Of a stretch of DNA of 64,000 bases, positions 24,892 to 37,600 are shown piece by piece. Under the pieces are notes generated by a model, which was not told the DNA's origin, did no database searches, and worked only from the letters and a program-made list of their open reading frames with translations. Made by a program: the position numbers and the translations under genes. The stretch spans positions 69,146,822-69,210,821 of the forward strand of contig OY829329.1 in assembly GCA_963691655.1 (NCBI GenBank). Reading direction: 5' to 3'. Each line of letters opens with the position of its first letter. The first letter of the stretch is position 1. This DNA comes from Toxonevra muliebris. Lineage: Eukaryota; Arthropoda; Insecta; Diptera; Pallopteridae.

Positions 24892-26026
24892 ATAGTTACT
24901 TCATCTCAACTTACCTGACCAGTAAATCATTTTTAAATAAAAATTCCAATAAATTTTTTTTTTTTTATAATAAAAATCAATGTAAATCTTTATTTAATAC
25001 ACAGAATATTTTTTCTTTTCTTTTTTAATAAAAATCATTTGGTATAATCCGAAAATTGTTACAAAATAAAAACAAAAACAAATACATAAATACAATAATT
25101 ACTAATAATTTGGCAAAAACAAAAAAAAACAAAAAAAAAGGAGTAAATAAATGTAGAGTAGAGTTACACTGTGTATATGTGTGTGTATGGGTGTATGCTA
25201 GTATAAGTAAATATCTTATACTTGTATTGTATGTATGTATAGAAGGAACACATCTTGATGTTTTTCTTGGTTTTCATTTTGTTTTTTTTTTTGTTTTGGT
25301 AGCAAATATAATAAATTTTCGAAAACACAAAATTCGAACAGATGCAATTTTATTATATTTGAATATCTACAGAATCATTTACCACCTTATTTATTTACTT
25401 ATTTGAGCAAAATTTTGATTTGCATTTGAATGCATAAAATACAAAAGAAAAAACAAAAATTTAATAAAAATAAAAAATAAATATACAGAATGAAATTTTC
25501 ATTATTTTTAGCTATAATTTCTTCACATAATATATTTATATGTAATATTTTATTGGTTTACTTTACTTTCTTACTGTATTTATGAAGCCAAATTTGTTTT
25601 ATTTTTTTGTGGTATTTATTTTGGTTAATTTTGGTTTTTGAATTACTTAAACTTTAAACTTTTAATATTTTTGCTATTTTAAAATATTATTTTTTTTTTT
25701 TTTTTTTTGCAATAACTAAAACTTGTGGGTTTTTTTTTTCTTGCTCACTTTATTTCTTCTGTTTGTTTTTTTTCTTTTTTTTTATTAATATAAATAACAT
25801 TTTTTTTATTTTATTACGTTTTTTTTAAATTATTTTATTTTTCTTTTATTTACATTCACATTTAAGAATTAAATTTATAAGTTAATAGTTTTTCTAGACA
25901 CAGGCTGAAATAAATAAACAGTGCACATTTAAAGTTTTCTCTGGGGTTTGGATTTTTGGTGAAAACAAATTTCAGCTGTGGTGAATTTCGAGGAAATTTT
26001 TCTCGCTTCTCTTAGAGGCATAAAGC
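24892..26026. other. Very AT-rich spacer
   Basis: Dominated by poly-T and poly-A runs (24955-24966, 25689-25708). The frame at 25056-25406 has no motif. No gene. Confidence 0.55.
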
Positions 26027-26105
26027 ACTGAGTGCCGTACTTTTCTGTTTTGTTTTTGTTTTTTTTTTTATGAAGTTTATCGCTATCTTAACTTGAGAGT
26101 ATGTG
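26027..26105. repeat. Decayed family A element
   Basis: CACTGAGTGCCGTAC at the left, then TATGAAGTTTATCGCTATCT and TTGAGAGTATG. One half of the fold-back is missing. Confidence 0.5.
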
Positions 26106-26494
26106 GAAAAGAAAAACGTTCTGTAAAATTTTATCAAAAGTAAGCGGAGATAAAGAAAGAATTGGCTGGGAATTTTCGTTGCTGTTGAACCAAAATTTGA
26201 CAGCGAAATATTTTTGGCCGAGAGTATGAAAAATTCTCTCCTCAGAAAAATGAAAAATTCTCTATTATTACACGGTACATCACATTTTTTTTTGTCTTGG
26301 GTTTTGACTTCGGAATCTGAAAGACGAAAAGTTTCTGAAAAATTCGCAGTATTTTGGTTTGAAGTTTTTGTTTTAGGACTGAAGGCTCGATTATGAGAAA
26401 ATGACCTAATAGAACTCTACACTGCGTTTCGATTTCTATTTCTGCCTATAACACAGAATCGATGATATGTGATAATTGGCAATGCTATAATAAG

Positions 26495-26893
26495 GACCGT
26501 CATATATTTCGGCAAAGATGTGTGGGCATAATTTGTTGTTGTTGTAAAATGTTACGAAGCATTTCGCCGTAGCTGCACAGTTGAGTGAAAATGTCAGAGA
26601 GAGAGAGAGAGAGAGAGCTTTGTGATATTTCGCGTATTTCTACGAACTGTGAAAAAATTTCACACACACACATTGCAATTTTTCATTGTATGTATGCATG
26701 TATGAGTGAACGAAGTAGTTGTACTCGTTGTGATTTTCAACGTGTCAACTAGTTCGCTCAGCACGCTCTCTCAGCTACACATTTCTCGCTCAAGTATGAA
26801 GTGTTTCATATGAATATGTTATTTGCAACTCACAGATGAAAAACTCGTTTGCTCTCTTTTCACATTTGCGCTGAAATGTATGCTACGTTACGT
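26495..26893 (+). repeat. Family F element
   Basis: Left end GACCGTCATATATTTCGGCA, right end TTTGCGCTGAAATGTATGCT then ACGTTACG, imperfectly inverted. Inside: GAAGCATTTCGCCGTAGCTG, a GA run at 26597-26616, CA run, ATGAGTGAACGAAGTAGTTG, and a TCAACTAGTTCGCTCAGCAC segment. Confidence 0.8.
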
Positions 26894-28375
26894 GTATTTA
26901 ATTGAGTTTAAAAAGTGAGAGTAAGAGAGAGAGAGCTCGTTTCACCAACTCATCTAACTTCCCAGTTGAAAAATAAATGAGCGTTATCAATACTTTCTGT
27001 TTACCTGGTTATCAGCCTGTGTTTTTTATTTTTATTTATTTTTTTTTATTAATGCTTGTTAATGTCTAATGATAAATTTAAGTACATGTAGAAGACTGGG
27101 CATGAAAGTTTAACGAAGAAATAAAAAAAATAAAAAAATAATTATAATAATAAAAAAATAACTAATTAATGCAGAATCATTGAGAAGAAATTTACTGCTT
27201 TATATCATAAAAAATTTATAAATATTTATGTAGGCAGCTATAACTTTATATAAAATTTTTTAATTGACACTAAAGACATAAGGAAAATTAACGTTTGTTT
27301 TATTTATACAAGAATACATGAAAAGAATCTCATGGAATGTGTGATTCATACTCATACTCACATATAAATTGCAGTAATTAAATTACAAAATAGTAAATAA
27401 TATAAATTGAATTAGCTGAAAACGGAAGTAGAGCATGGAAAATAAAAAGCTTTTATTTTTATATAAGAAAAATAAATCAGTCTAAATATAGTTTTTTATA
27501 TATATATATATAGTTTTATATAATATATATGCATGTGTATGTATGTATGTATATACTTAAATATGCCCCAATAATTCAAGATTTATATATGATTTTCGTT
27601 AATGTTTTTGCAATTTTTCATTTACTCAATAAAAGTACCAACAATTAATAGTTTTAGAAGCGTATCTAAAATATTTCCCCCCAAAGTTCGAGAAATCAAA
27701 AAACCAAAATAAAAGAGAAAAAAAAATTAACTAATAGTCAGCGTCGTCATCAATCATCAGTAATGACACGTTATCAATCAACATCATTAATAATAAATAT
27801 CAATAATTATCTTTAGATATTATCAGCAACAAATTAAGAAATTCTTGTTTTTCACATATACATATATATTTTTGTTTCGTTTTGTTTTGTTTTTTTTGTT
27901 TTAAATTTAAATATCACTCATGCCTCAAACTCCGTGCCGTTCCATTCGTTTTAATTATCTTTAAGCTTAGCCCTTTTCAAACGCGCGTATATTTCAATTG
28001 ATGTGTGTATGTGTGTGTGTGTGTAGCATTTGTTTGTGTGTGTGGGTGTATTTTTGTTTTCTGCCGTAGGTAATTAAAACAACACCCACACGCATACATA
28101 CACATAATTAAATCCATTAATATGTGGGGGTGTGTGTGTGTGTGTGTGTGTGCAATTTGTAACAACAACAACAACACCAACAGCAACTGAGGAATTTAAT
28201 TCTTTATGGTTTTCCGCAACTTCATCATTGTAATTCTTCTTCGGATTCTGCCGCCATCACCGTCGCTACCTCCTCCTCCAGCTGCTGCTTCTGTTTCATT
28301 TCCTTTTCCTGTTTCCGTTACTGCTGTTGCTGCTGCTGCTGCTGCTATTCTCGCTCTTGCTGCTGCCATCTCATC
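26894..28375 (-). other. Probable 3' UTR and flank of the pgant2-like gene
   Basis: Follows the stop codon on the minus strand. It has CAG-type triplets at 28324-28350, TG/CA tracts at 28008-28024 and 28125-28153, AT-rich sequence down to about 27060, and none of the dispersed families after 26893. Several TTTATT strings could be polyadenylation signals on the minus strand, but none stands out. The 3' UTR assignment is inference from position and lack of repeats. Confidence 0.4.
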
Positions 28376-28689
28376 TCACGCCGCATATTTCGTTTTGGTC
28401 ACAAATTTCCAACGTTGCGTTTCCAGCGCTGAATTACAACGTTGTGCGGTTACGCCATGCTCATTTTGATCACGTGAATCCAGGCATACGTTAATATTGT
28501 GATGACGTATGAAGCCACCTTCACGCAACGTCCATTTCTGATTCTCCGAATCATCGCAGATTTTCATTACAACTTCAGAGCCGCGCGCAAATTGCACTAG
28601 TGTCAGGCAGAGATCATCGTGCTTGATTTGCGAACGTTTGGTGTATGCCCATTCCTGATTGCCGCCCGTGTTGTGGCATTGAAAGAGTC
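28376..28689 (-). CDS. pgant2: pgant2-like terminal exon f: ricin-type lectin domain
   Basis: 314 nt after acceptor CCCAG, ending in TGA. Encodes residues 555-657: [10 protein letters not shown] (first QxW), DDLCLTL, ENQKW (second), NVCLDSRD and TQRWKF (third), then a short tail ending KTKYAA. This beta-trefoil lectin domain in family members binds GalNAc already on the substrate and steers the enzyme to nearby sites. Two of the three CLD motifs keep Asp; the second reads CLT. Immediately past the stop, the minus strand has a CAG/GCA run in the presumed 3' UTR. Confidence 0.95.
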
Positions 28690-31600
28690 CTGGGTTGGGG
28701 GAAATCGAGAAGAGAATAAAAAACGAAAAAAAGAGAGAAACAAAATAAAACATTTAAATAAAAGTTGAAATCCATTGGCATAAAGTTGCTTGAGGGCATT
28801 TATGTGTGCACTGCACTGTCAAATTAAATTTATTGTAAATGTTTCACAAAAAATCGATTTTTTTCTTCTTTTTTTTTTTTGAGTTAAACATATTGTATGA
28901 AATTAAATGCGTGCCTTAAGTTTTCAATTGCATATATAACTCTCGTAATTTTTTTTTCAGTTTAATTCTTATTTTGTAATTAATTTACTGCGTCAAGTCA
29001 TATGGAAATTATTGCTATTTGTATAAAGAAAATTTATTTAAAAATATTCTCCGAGGCAAATTCACAAACTCTGTTTTGCTGTGCACATATTTCGTTTATA
29101 GTCGGTACAGGGTTAAGAAGAGAAGTTCACTGCTATGACAAAATGACACTAATGTCTCTCACAATTAAGTCGCTTCGATACCAAAGGGAAGCGGAAGTGG
29201 TCTCTCTCATCAATTGCCTTTTAATTTACAGCTCTCGTCCTGTCTCATTCTGTCGTGTAGTTGTTTATAGCATAGAGAACATGAGTAAATACTGAGAGAG
29301 CCGACGAGGAGAGCGTGCTTTTTTCATATGAACGTTGGGGATGATAAAAAGATTTTTTGATTTTGTACCACATAGAAAAAGAATGTACCAATAATGTACC
29401 AAAAATGTACCAAGTGCTTTTTTCATATGAATGTCGGGGATGATAAAAAGATTTTTTGATTTTGTACCACATAAAAAAAGAATGTACCAATAATGTACCA
29501 AAAATGTACCAAATAAAAAAAAAAAATTACCAAAAATTTTAGTATGTCCTGCTATGGGATGAACACTCTAACTTAAGCTACAAAACAACTTAGTCTTACT
29601 TCAAGGTTTTTTACTATTCGGATTGCCGAGTCCACCAATGATTTAAAGCAATAAATTCATTTAGCTTTGATTATGTGGTTTTCGGAGGTTGCGTGGGCTG
29701 AAACTGATATTGTCTTCCAACAGGCTATGAATTACAAATGACTTACACTTTTCACCTTGAGGTGATTTCTCTTTCTGCAGCCACTGTAGCCAAAAGCAAT
29801 GATAAAATGAAATAAAGTCAACAAATTTTGACTTTTTATGACTCTTTTTTTTAAATATATCAAGAACTTATGAGTAAAACTTATCTACTTTTTGAATTAA
29901 ATGGATTTAAGCACATTTTTGACACAAATTTTTTTGCAATTTTCAATCACAATGGGCCGTTCAGGCCTAAGTGTGTCTCTAGACAGCAACTTCAACTTAA
30001 CCTAACTTACCCAACCTAACCAAACCTAACCTAACCTAACCTAACCTTACCTAACCTTACGTAACCTAATCTAATCTAACCTAACCTAATACTTTCTTTC
30101 ATTTCTGAATTTTTGTAGTTTGAATCTTTCTATGAGGAACTGGAGTGATTCCTTCCCCCTCTACACTTTTTATTTTTGAAAAAATATAAAATTGATGACT
30201 TATTGAAACTGATTTATTGTAAGTTATAGTTTCTAGTTTTTTTAAATGTCTTAGAGAATTGAACAAAAAAAAAAATTCTTACAAGTGATCCGAACTTTCC
30301 AGAATTCTAAAATTGAAATATCTTTAAAATCTGATCTAATAGCGAAAAACGGACTGCAGATTCAAAATTAGCGCATGATATTACCGTAAAAACATTTTTT
30401 CCTGTTCGAGTCAAAAAATCTACTGATTTTTGTAAACTTGTGTAATGGTCTTCTCATATAATTTTGTAAATGTTTGCGTGAAGTATAAAAGGAAGCAAAA
30501 AAGAACCAAGAACAAATATACTTAGTACTGCATTTTGATTGCAAATGTACCAAAACTGATTTGGCAACAATGTACTTTTGTACCAAATTGTACCAAATAT
30601 ATCATCACTAATCACCGATTACAATACAAGCAGAGAGAGAGGCTCTCTCAGTATCACCTCATGTGCTCTTATGGTTTGTCATACAACCAGAGATGCCAGC
30701 TAATATTTTTTTCTCTTCGATGGTGCTCGAGAAAATACCCGATTTTCGATTAAATTACCCCGCACCGACATAATTTCATATTAAAACAGCGCGGCACTGA
30801 TTTTCCATGCAAAAGGTTTAAACAAACGAAAAAATACCCTATGCATGCTTAAAATTGCTCTCGGAGAATGTTATTTAAAAAAAAGATGCAAATTTTAGGA
30901 ACCAAAAATATAATTTGAGAATATAAATAATTTGACAAATTTATTCTGCAGACTTTTAAAAAATATCTACATATTTTAATGAATAAAACCTAAAGGGTTC
31001 CAAATACCCCAAAATAGTTTTCAACTAACTATTTTCTTTTCATTAAAACGAAAATTCGATTAAACTGAATTTATTTGTAGACCTGAGTTTCTTTGTAGTC
31101 TATGAATAAGTATGTTAGCAAATACTCAGGTACATAATTCTCTATTATACGAAATACATAAATTTGTACTCACCAACTGTGCCATCAACTAAATTTCCCA
31201 TTGTATCCAAGCAATCATTGTCTCCTTGTTTAAACTGACCAAATTCATATGACTCAGGTACCTGTAAGTCTGGATAGACATTTTGCAGATACCATTTAAA
31301 AGGTTTGCATTGTAATTTCGCCTTCAAAGCCAAACGGTCATCGACACTACATTAACCGAAATGAAAACAAAAAAACACAATGAAACAATGATGAAAGGAG
31401 GATGTGGTTGAGAAAATAAACAAACAAACAAACACCCAAAATCGGCAATGAAAACACAAAATTCTAATACAAAACACAACCACCACTAGCATGACTACGA
31501 ATGTCACAAAAATAACCACGGAGAAAAATAAAATCCCATTCACACTTACTCGCCAAATGCAATATTCTTGGCCAATGGCACCGCTGCATAGTAATACTGC

Positions 31601-34600
31601 TTGTAATCGTCCATCCAGACTTCAGCGGCACGGCGTGTATTGCGCGCAAACACATTACCGCTGCCCCCGGGGAATGTGTACGGATGGCGTTTACGGAAGA
31701 CATGACCAACACGACTGCATGGTATAATCTCTAAGCTGCCGCCACACTGCCATACACGGAATGAGATCTCTAGATTTTCACCACCCCACACATCCATTTT
31801 CATATCGTATTTTCCCAATTTATTGAAATACGCCTTATCGATAACGAATAAACCGCCAGCAATCATGGGCGTACGTATGGCAGTGGTAGGATCGTTTAAG
31901 CGTACTGTACGCTCAGATGGACTCAAATATTCCCATTTAAATATAAGATTCCAATCGAAACCACCGCGTAAATCCGCAGATGCACCGATATACTGAAAGT
32001 TATCCATGCTGATGACATCGATCACGGGACACACTACACGTGTAGGATCTTCACGAACACGCTCTAGCAGAGGTTCCAACCACTGCTCATTACACTCGAC
32101 ATGACTATCGAGGAACGTGAGTACACCGGCAACAGCGGCATCCGCACCACGTACACGTGAACGGACTAGACCCTCACGTTTGTCGTTGCGTATGATTCGG
32201 ACTTTATCGATTTTGGCAAGTTCGAGGCCATCTTCAGCTATGTGGGGGGATTGGAAAAAGAAAATGGGGTTAGTTTATAAAAATGTGATTTGAAGTGTGT
32301 ACACTTACGATGATCACTAAAGTCATCGACTAGTATAATTTCACGTATTAAATTCTCGGGACTGCGATTGAGTACACTGTAAAAATTATGAGTTAATGAA
32401 GAAAAGTTTGAATTAAGAAAATCGTAAAATCAGAAAATCTTGAATGGATTGGTTTTTTGTATGTGTTTGGAAGAAAGATTCACTTACCTGACTATGGTAC
32501 GTAGTAATGTAGATCTAGCCTCATTGTGGAAGGTTATAATGACGCTAGTCTCGGGCAAGTCTTTGTGATATTGTTTGGTGCGGCACCTGCAAATAGAAAT
32601 AAATATACGGGCATGTGGTTAGTGGTGAATGAAACTTTGGAAGAGTGTTGTGAGGTTAATCGCAAGCATTAGCGAATACAGAGATTGCCTAAGCGGGATT
32701 TTTTCCCCCCTTTTAAAATGTTTTTTGTTTTTTCATGTCCAATCATATAATATGTATGAGATGATTTAGTATATTTTTGTTTAAAGATTATGGCAACACT
32801 GGCTCATACTACGCTCAATGCTCCAATTTCGGTATAACTGTAAGCCATACAAGTCTCTCACTAGCAAAGAGAATCCGACGTGCTCTCTCTCTCTCTCTCT
32901 CCAATCGACTTTTAATTTACAATTCTTGCAGTGCAGTGCAGCTCCAGCAGTTGCTTGTAACAGAGAGAATACGAGCAAGTACTGAGAGAGCCGAAATCGA
33001 GATTGTGCTTCTCTTGTATGTATGTATTCACTTACAATACAAGCAGAGAGACGCTCTGTCAGTATTATCGTATGCGCTCTCTGGTTTGTGGTAGAACTTT
33101 TTTAACGCACAGCTATTTGAACGAGAGAGGCACGCACACTAATGTATTTTTTTACGTTAAACCATTTTGAATTTCTTCCATACCACGAGCTATGTGTTTG
33201 GTTTTCACTATATCATATTTTCTGTCAAAAAGAGAGACAGAGACAATTTCCTATAAGAAAATTTGCCAACATGTTGGTAAATTTGATTGAATTTGACATA
33301 GTGAAAACCAGGCAATAGTATTTTGATAACAACTTTTAACAGTTTTAAAGAAGTAATTCTCTAAAACTTGCTAGAATTTTCCACTGACCCCTGCAGCCAC
33401 TGAAAATTTCCTATCTACCCATATTTAAAATTCTCCAAAAATCAAAAAAAAAAAAAAAAAAAAGAATTATCTCAATTCAATAAAACATAGTACGAATACT
33501 CATTTTCTTAATCATTTTATGTCAATCGAATATATTTCAATAACAAAAAAAAAAAATTGTATAATGCTATTATTTCTATGATAATCTACGTTGTTTCAAC
33601 AATGTGTCTGGTACTTGAATACCATAAAAAATAAAAATCCAACAAACCATAGTCATTTGTTCTCGCTGCTATTCATGAAACGAATAAATCCTTTAAGTCC
33701 TCGATAAGACTTTGGGGATACATGCATATGGTTGAAATGAAAGTAAAAAAGCAAGAAAAATCATTACATGTGTATGTGTGTGTGTATGTGTTCCAATGAA
33801 AATAGAGCATACAAAATCCAAAATGCCCAAAAGAATGAAAATAGATGAAGCGAAACGCACACATTCACACATTCTCGCAAACACACATAATCAATTATTT
33901 CAACACTATGGCAATAATCCTTGTACTAATGTACTTTTAATGGAGTTTGAACATATACGAGCATATGTATACCCAGCAAACCCTCCGTTCATGTAGTTTT
34001 TGTATAAAAATTTCAATTTAGAGCTCATACATTTCAAAGAATTGCTTCTTGAATCAATTTTTGAATTCATTCTTTAAAGGCGGATTCACCGACTGAGTGC
34101 TGTACTCTCTTTTAATTTTTTTATAAGTAGTTTTTATTCTCTCAATTTAAGAGAACGAAAAACTTAATTTAAAAAAAAAAATGCTCTCAATTTAAGAGAG
34201 AGCGAAAAACTTCATATAAAAAAAATTTAAAAGATTTCGCTGATTTCGCCTTAACTGTTTTTTTTTTTAAGTACATAGCTCTAGAATTTTCTCCTGGGTT
34301 TGCAATCTATTCATCTGAGTTTATGTGTGTTAGTGACTGATTGTAGATAACATTCCTGCTTGATTAAAATCGTTGTGTGGATATGTGACATAGACTTTTA
34401 ATCTTATGATAAAAATCTAATGAAGTATTAACATTTGCCGCAGCAGCAGCGGCATCATAAAAGACCAATCTATGAAATTATTTGAGGTCAAATTAATTAT
34501 ATGCTAAATTAACGCAGGCCATGAGAATATTCACATAAAATACACAATAGCATTAGAAATGATGAGAAAAATATAGTTTTGAAGTTTGGTTCTTTAAAAA

Positions 34601-37600
34601 AAATCTAAATGAAATAGTGAAAGCATGGATACGATTTTTGTTCATTTATATTTTATCTATGACTTTTGACATATTTTTGTATGGGAATGTGTTAGTATTA
34701 GTGATGGCAGAATAATAGAAGTAACCGCATCCAACATGACGCTCTCTTTTTCATTCTGAGCTCCACTGACAAAGCAAAAATCGCGTGTGTGTGTGTGTGT
34801 CGTGATCTCAATTTATACATATACCACTACGCTCAGCGCTCTCACTTCATAGTTTGACAGTTAAATTTAGTTTCCCTTCTCTATTATTTTGCCTTGGTAT
34901 TAGTTGAAAACAAAGAAATCAAGAGAACAAGAAATTCAAAGAGCAAGTTTCACTTCGTTGATGTTATTCTCCCGATTGTGTTTTTGCACGAAGTAGCAGA
35001 TACGACAGCTGTACAAAAGTGCAATTGTACTTAAATGAGAGAGTATTAGTTGAGAAGTAAGAGATCAAGAGAACAAAAAATTCAATTTCTTTGATTTTGT
35101 TCTCCCGATTGTGTTTTTGCATGATGGAGGAGGCGAGACAAAAGCAGGATTGTTTAACATCTAATGCTTGGGTTTCATTATGTCATATGCTCTGTTAAAA
35201 ACAGAGAAAAAGAGAATTTTCATGTTGGCAAATTTGATTAATTTTGACATAGTGAAAACCTAGCAAAAAAACAAAAAGAACAGAAATATTTAATGTTGGC
35301 AGTAGCGAATAACTACTGCAATGCATTGCAAATAACTTTTCAGAATATTGAATTCTCTAGCGATTCGAAGAAAATTAAAAGAAAATTAACTAGTGCGCAT
35401 TTTTTCTAAGAAAATATTGTATCTTTCAAGAACTATTTATTAGCTTAGAAGAAAGAAAGAAAAGTGCAGCAAGTTTTGCAATCTGAAGAAAAACTATTCA
35501 ACTAAAAAAATTCTTTGAAATTGCGTTCAACATTCCACGAATTCCGATTCAGAGACTGAGTTGTCAACCTCTTTTATCAAGTTTATTTTGTGCCTGATCA
35601 TACAAATACATTACAAATGCAGAAGGATGCTGGCACAATAATAGCTTAAGACTAGTTAAATCAAATTTTAGGTTTGTTTGTTAGTTACTAGTTGGCATAT
35701 GATAAAATTACTGTCAACAGTAATTTACAATAGCAACAGTTGCTCATGTTATTGCTGTAGTGACAGTAAAAACACTTGTCAGGCTCGTTGGTTATCCTTT
35801 TAATTACTTTGAATCAGGCTGAAGGGAGTGAAGGTATAGAAAAAAAAAACTAAAATTCGCTTCATCGCTTCTACATTAGCAAATGTATGTAAACGACAGT
35901 TTTTACTTGAAGTTGTTGTTTTTTCTTATATTTTTTCCCCCATTTTTATTTTTCTTGTTTGTATTTTTTTTTTTTTTTTTGGTGACACTTTTACATATGA
36001 AGTTGCATCCCAGTTGAAAATCGTAGAATAATCACCGAAAACTCGAATGAAAGGCTGTGAATTTGTTCGTTTTTACTAATTTTGATTCTGTCTTTTTCCC
36101 TTCATTTAAGAAATCACAATTAGCTTTGTTGTTGAAGTCGAATTCACCGTTTTTTATATGAAGTTTTTCGCTCTCTTGAATTGAGAGCGTAAAAAATATA
36201 TGTATGTGTGTGCCTACATTCACGGTAGAAGTAAAACTGTGTTGCTTTTTTTTTTGAAAATTTTTAGAAAACATTTATTAACATATTCCGTTAAGTTTTT
36301 GCAGTAATTTTTTTTATATTTTATGTTGTTTTCTTTTGATACTCTCTACACTCAACAGCACAAACACGTATATAATACATGAGAGGAAAGTTCGGCTATA
36401 TGGCGGCTCTCTCACTAACACACATAGAGAAAAAATGAGAGAAGTGGACTCTGCTTAATTGTATTTAGCCTATCCCCATATGTGCTCGTTCGCTAAACAC
36501 TAACCACTACATATGTAGGTAACATCGTTTCTTACACCCCGTATCCACGAGCAATAACTCATTGCATGAAATTCAAAATTTGTTGTTGTTTCCCATATAA
36601 AATGAAAAAAACAACAAACAAGATTTTTGTATTTTATACGGGAAATAACAACAAATTTTGAATTTCATGCAATGAATTATTGCTCGTGGAGCAATATGAG
36701 TGCAACTGCAACGTGATTATCGTTTTTACTTCAAAAACGAAAAGAGTAATAAATGATAGGTCGATTACTCTTTAATTGCTCTTATCAGGCACATCTCTCT
36801 CTCTTGATCACTTTCTTTACTTTGCGTTGCTTAAAAAAAAAAAAATTTGAATTTATTTTCATGAAGGCCATTGAAATCTGGAGAAATTTAAAATCCTAAT
36901 AGATTTTAGAGAAATTAAGTGTCGCGCTCTTTCTTTCTTCTTTTATTTTTATGCTCACATGATTTCTAAGTGTCAAACAAAAATAATGTTTGCATATGAA
37001 AACAACCTATGAGAGTTGGCACTAATATTTGATTATAAATTACTACTCTCTCGGGAGAAAGCATTTTGAATCTTGTCGCTGCTTATTTAATACTCCTTTA
37101 ATTAAGTTTAAATTAAACCTTTTTTCAACTGGGATACTAACTTGAGTGTGTTGTTTTAGTCAAGTTTACAAGCTTGTTGTTTGTTAGTTAGTTTGGTTAG
37201 TTCATACGGTGTCTATAGTTGATGCAATCAACTTGATCAATAAGGTTCTGTTCTTTTTTTTTTTTGTGTGTTTTTTTGTTCTAACTAGGTATAACTTTTT
37301 TTTTTTTTTGCATTTGGTTTATTGACACATATGTATGTAAAAATGTCGGGAGTAACGTAAGTGCATGGGTGTGTGTGTGTAAGAGTACAAAAACATTTGC
37401 AATTTGAATTGCAAATTGTAAGGTATAAATACCAATATAAAATTGATTCATATGCTTTGGTTTATGGTGGAGAGGATAGAATTTTTTTTTATTTTTTTTA
37501 ATTATAAGTTTTAGAAAAAATATTGCAAAGTTTTTTTTTGGGGTTCATATACACTCAAATTGCTATTGGTTATTATTTTTTTTTTTAAATATTTGATTAT

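Larger units (their letters stand above)
29291..30652 (+). repeat. Family B copy split by insertion
   Basis: Left half 29291-29336 (ACTGAGAGAGCCGACGAGGA to TTTTTTCATATGAACG); right half 30611-30652 (CCGATTACAATACAAGCAGA to GGCTCTCTCAGT). Together they give one B core with about 1.27 kb inserted in it. Confidence 0.7.
28690..31173 (-). other. Last intron of the pgant2-like gene
   Basis: 2484 bp, donor GTGAGT after Gly 554 and acceptor CCCAG. Contains a family B copy interrupted by a decayed hAT-like element, a 98 bp tandem duplication, an irregular CCTAA array and AT-rich filler. CAGAGATGCCAGC at 30689 looks like one end of another hAT-like element, but the partner end was not found. No coding sequence on either strand. 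Confidence 0.75.

Noticed and set aside
28206..28469. Plus-strand frame rich in Pro and Ala opposite the last exon
   Set aside because: It is the complement of the lectin-domain exon and the CAG-rich 3' UTR.
29997..30090. True telomere or chromosome end
   Set aside because: The array is short, irregular, inside an intron, and flanked by ordinary sequence on both sides.
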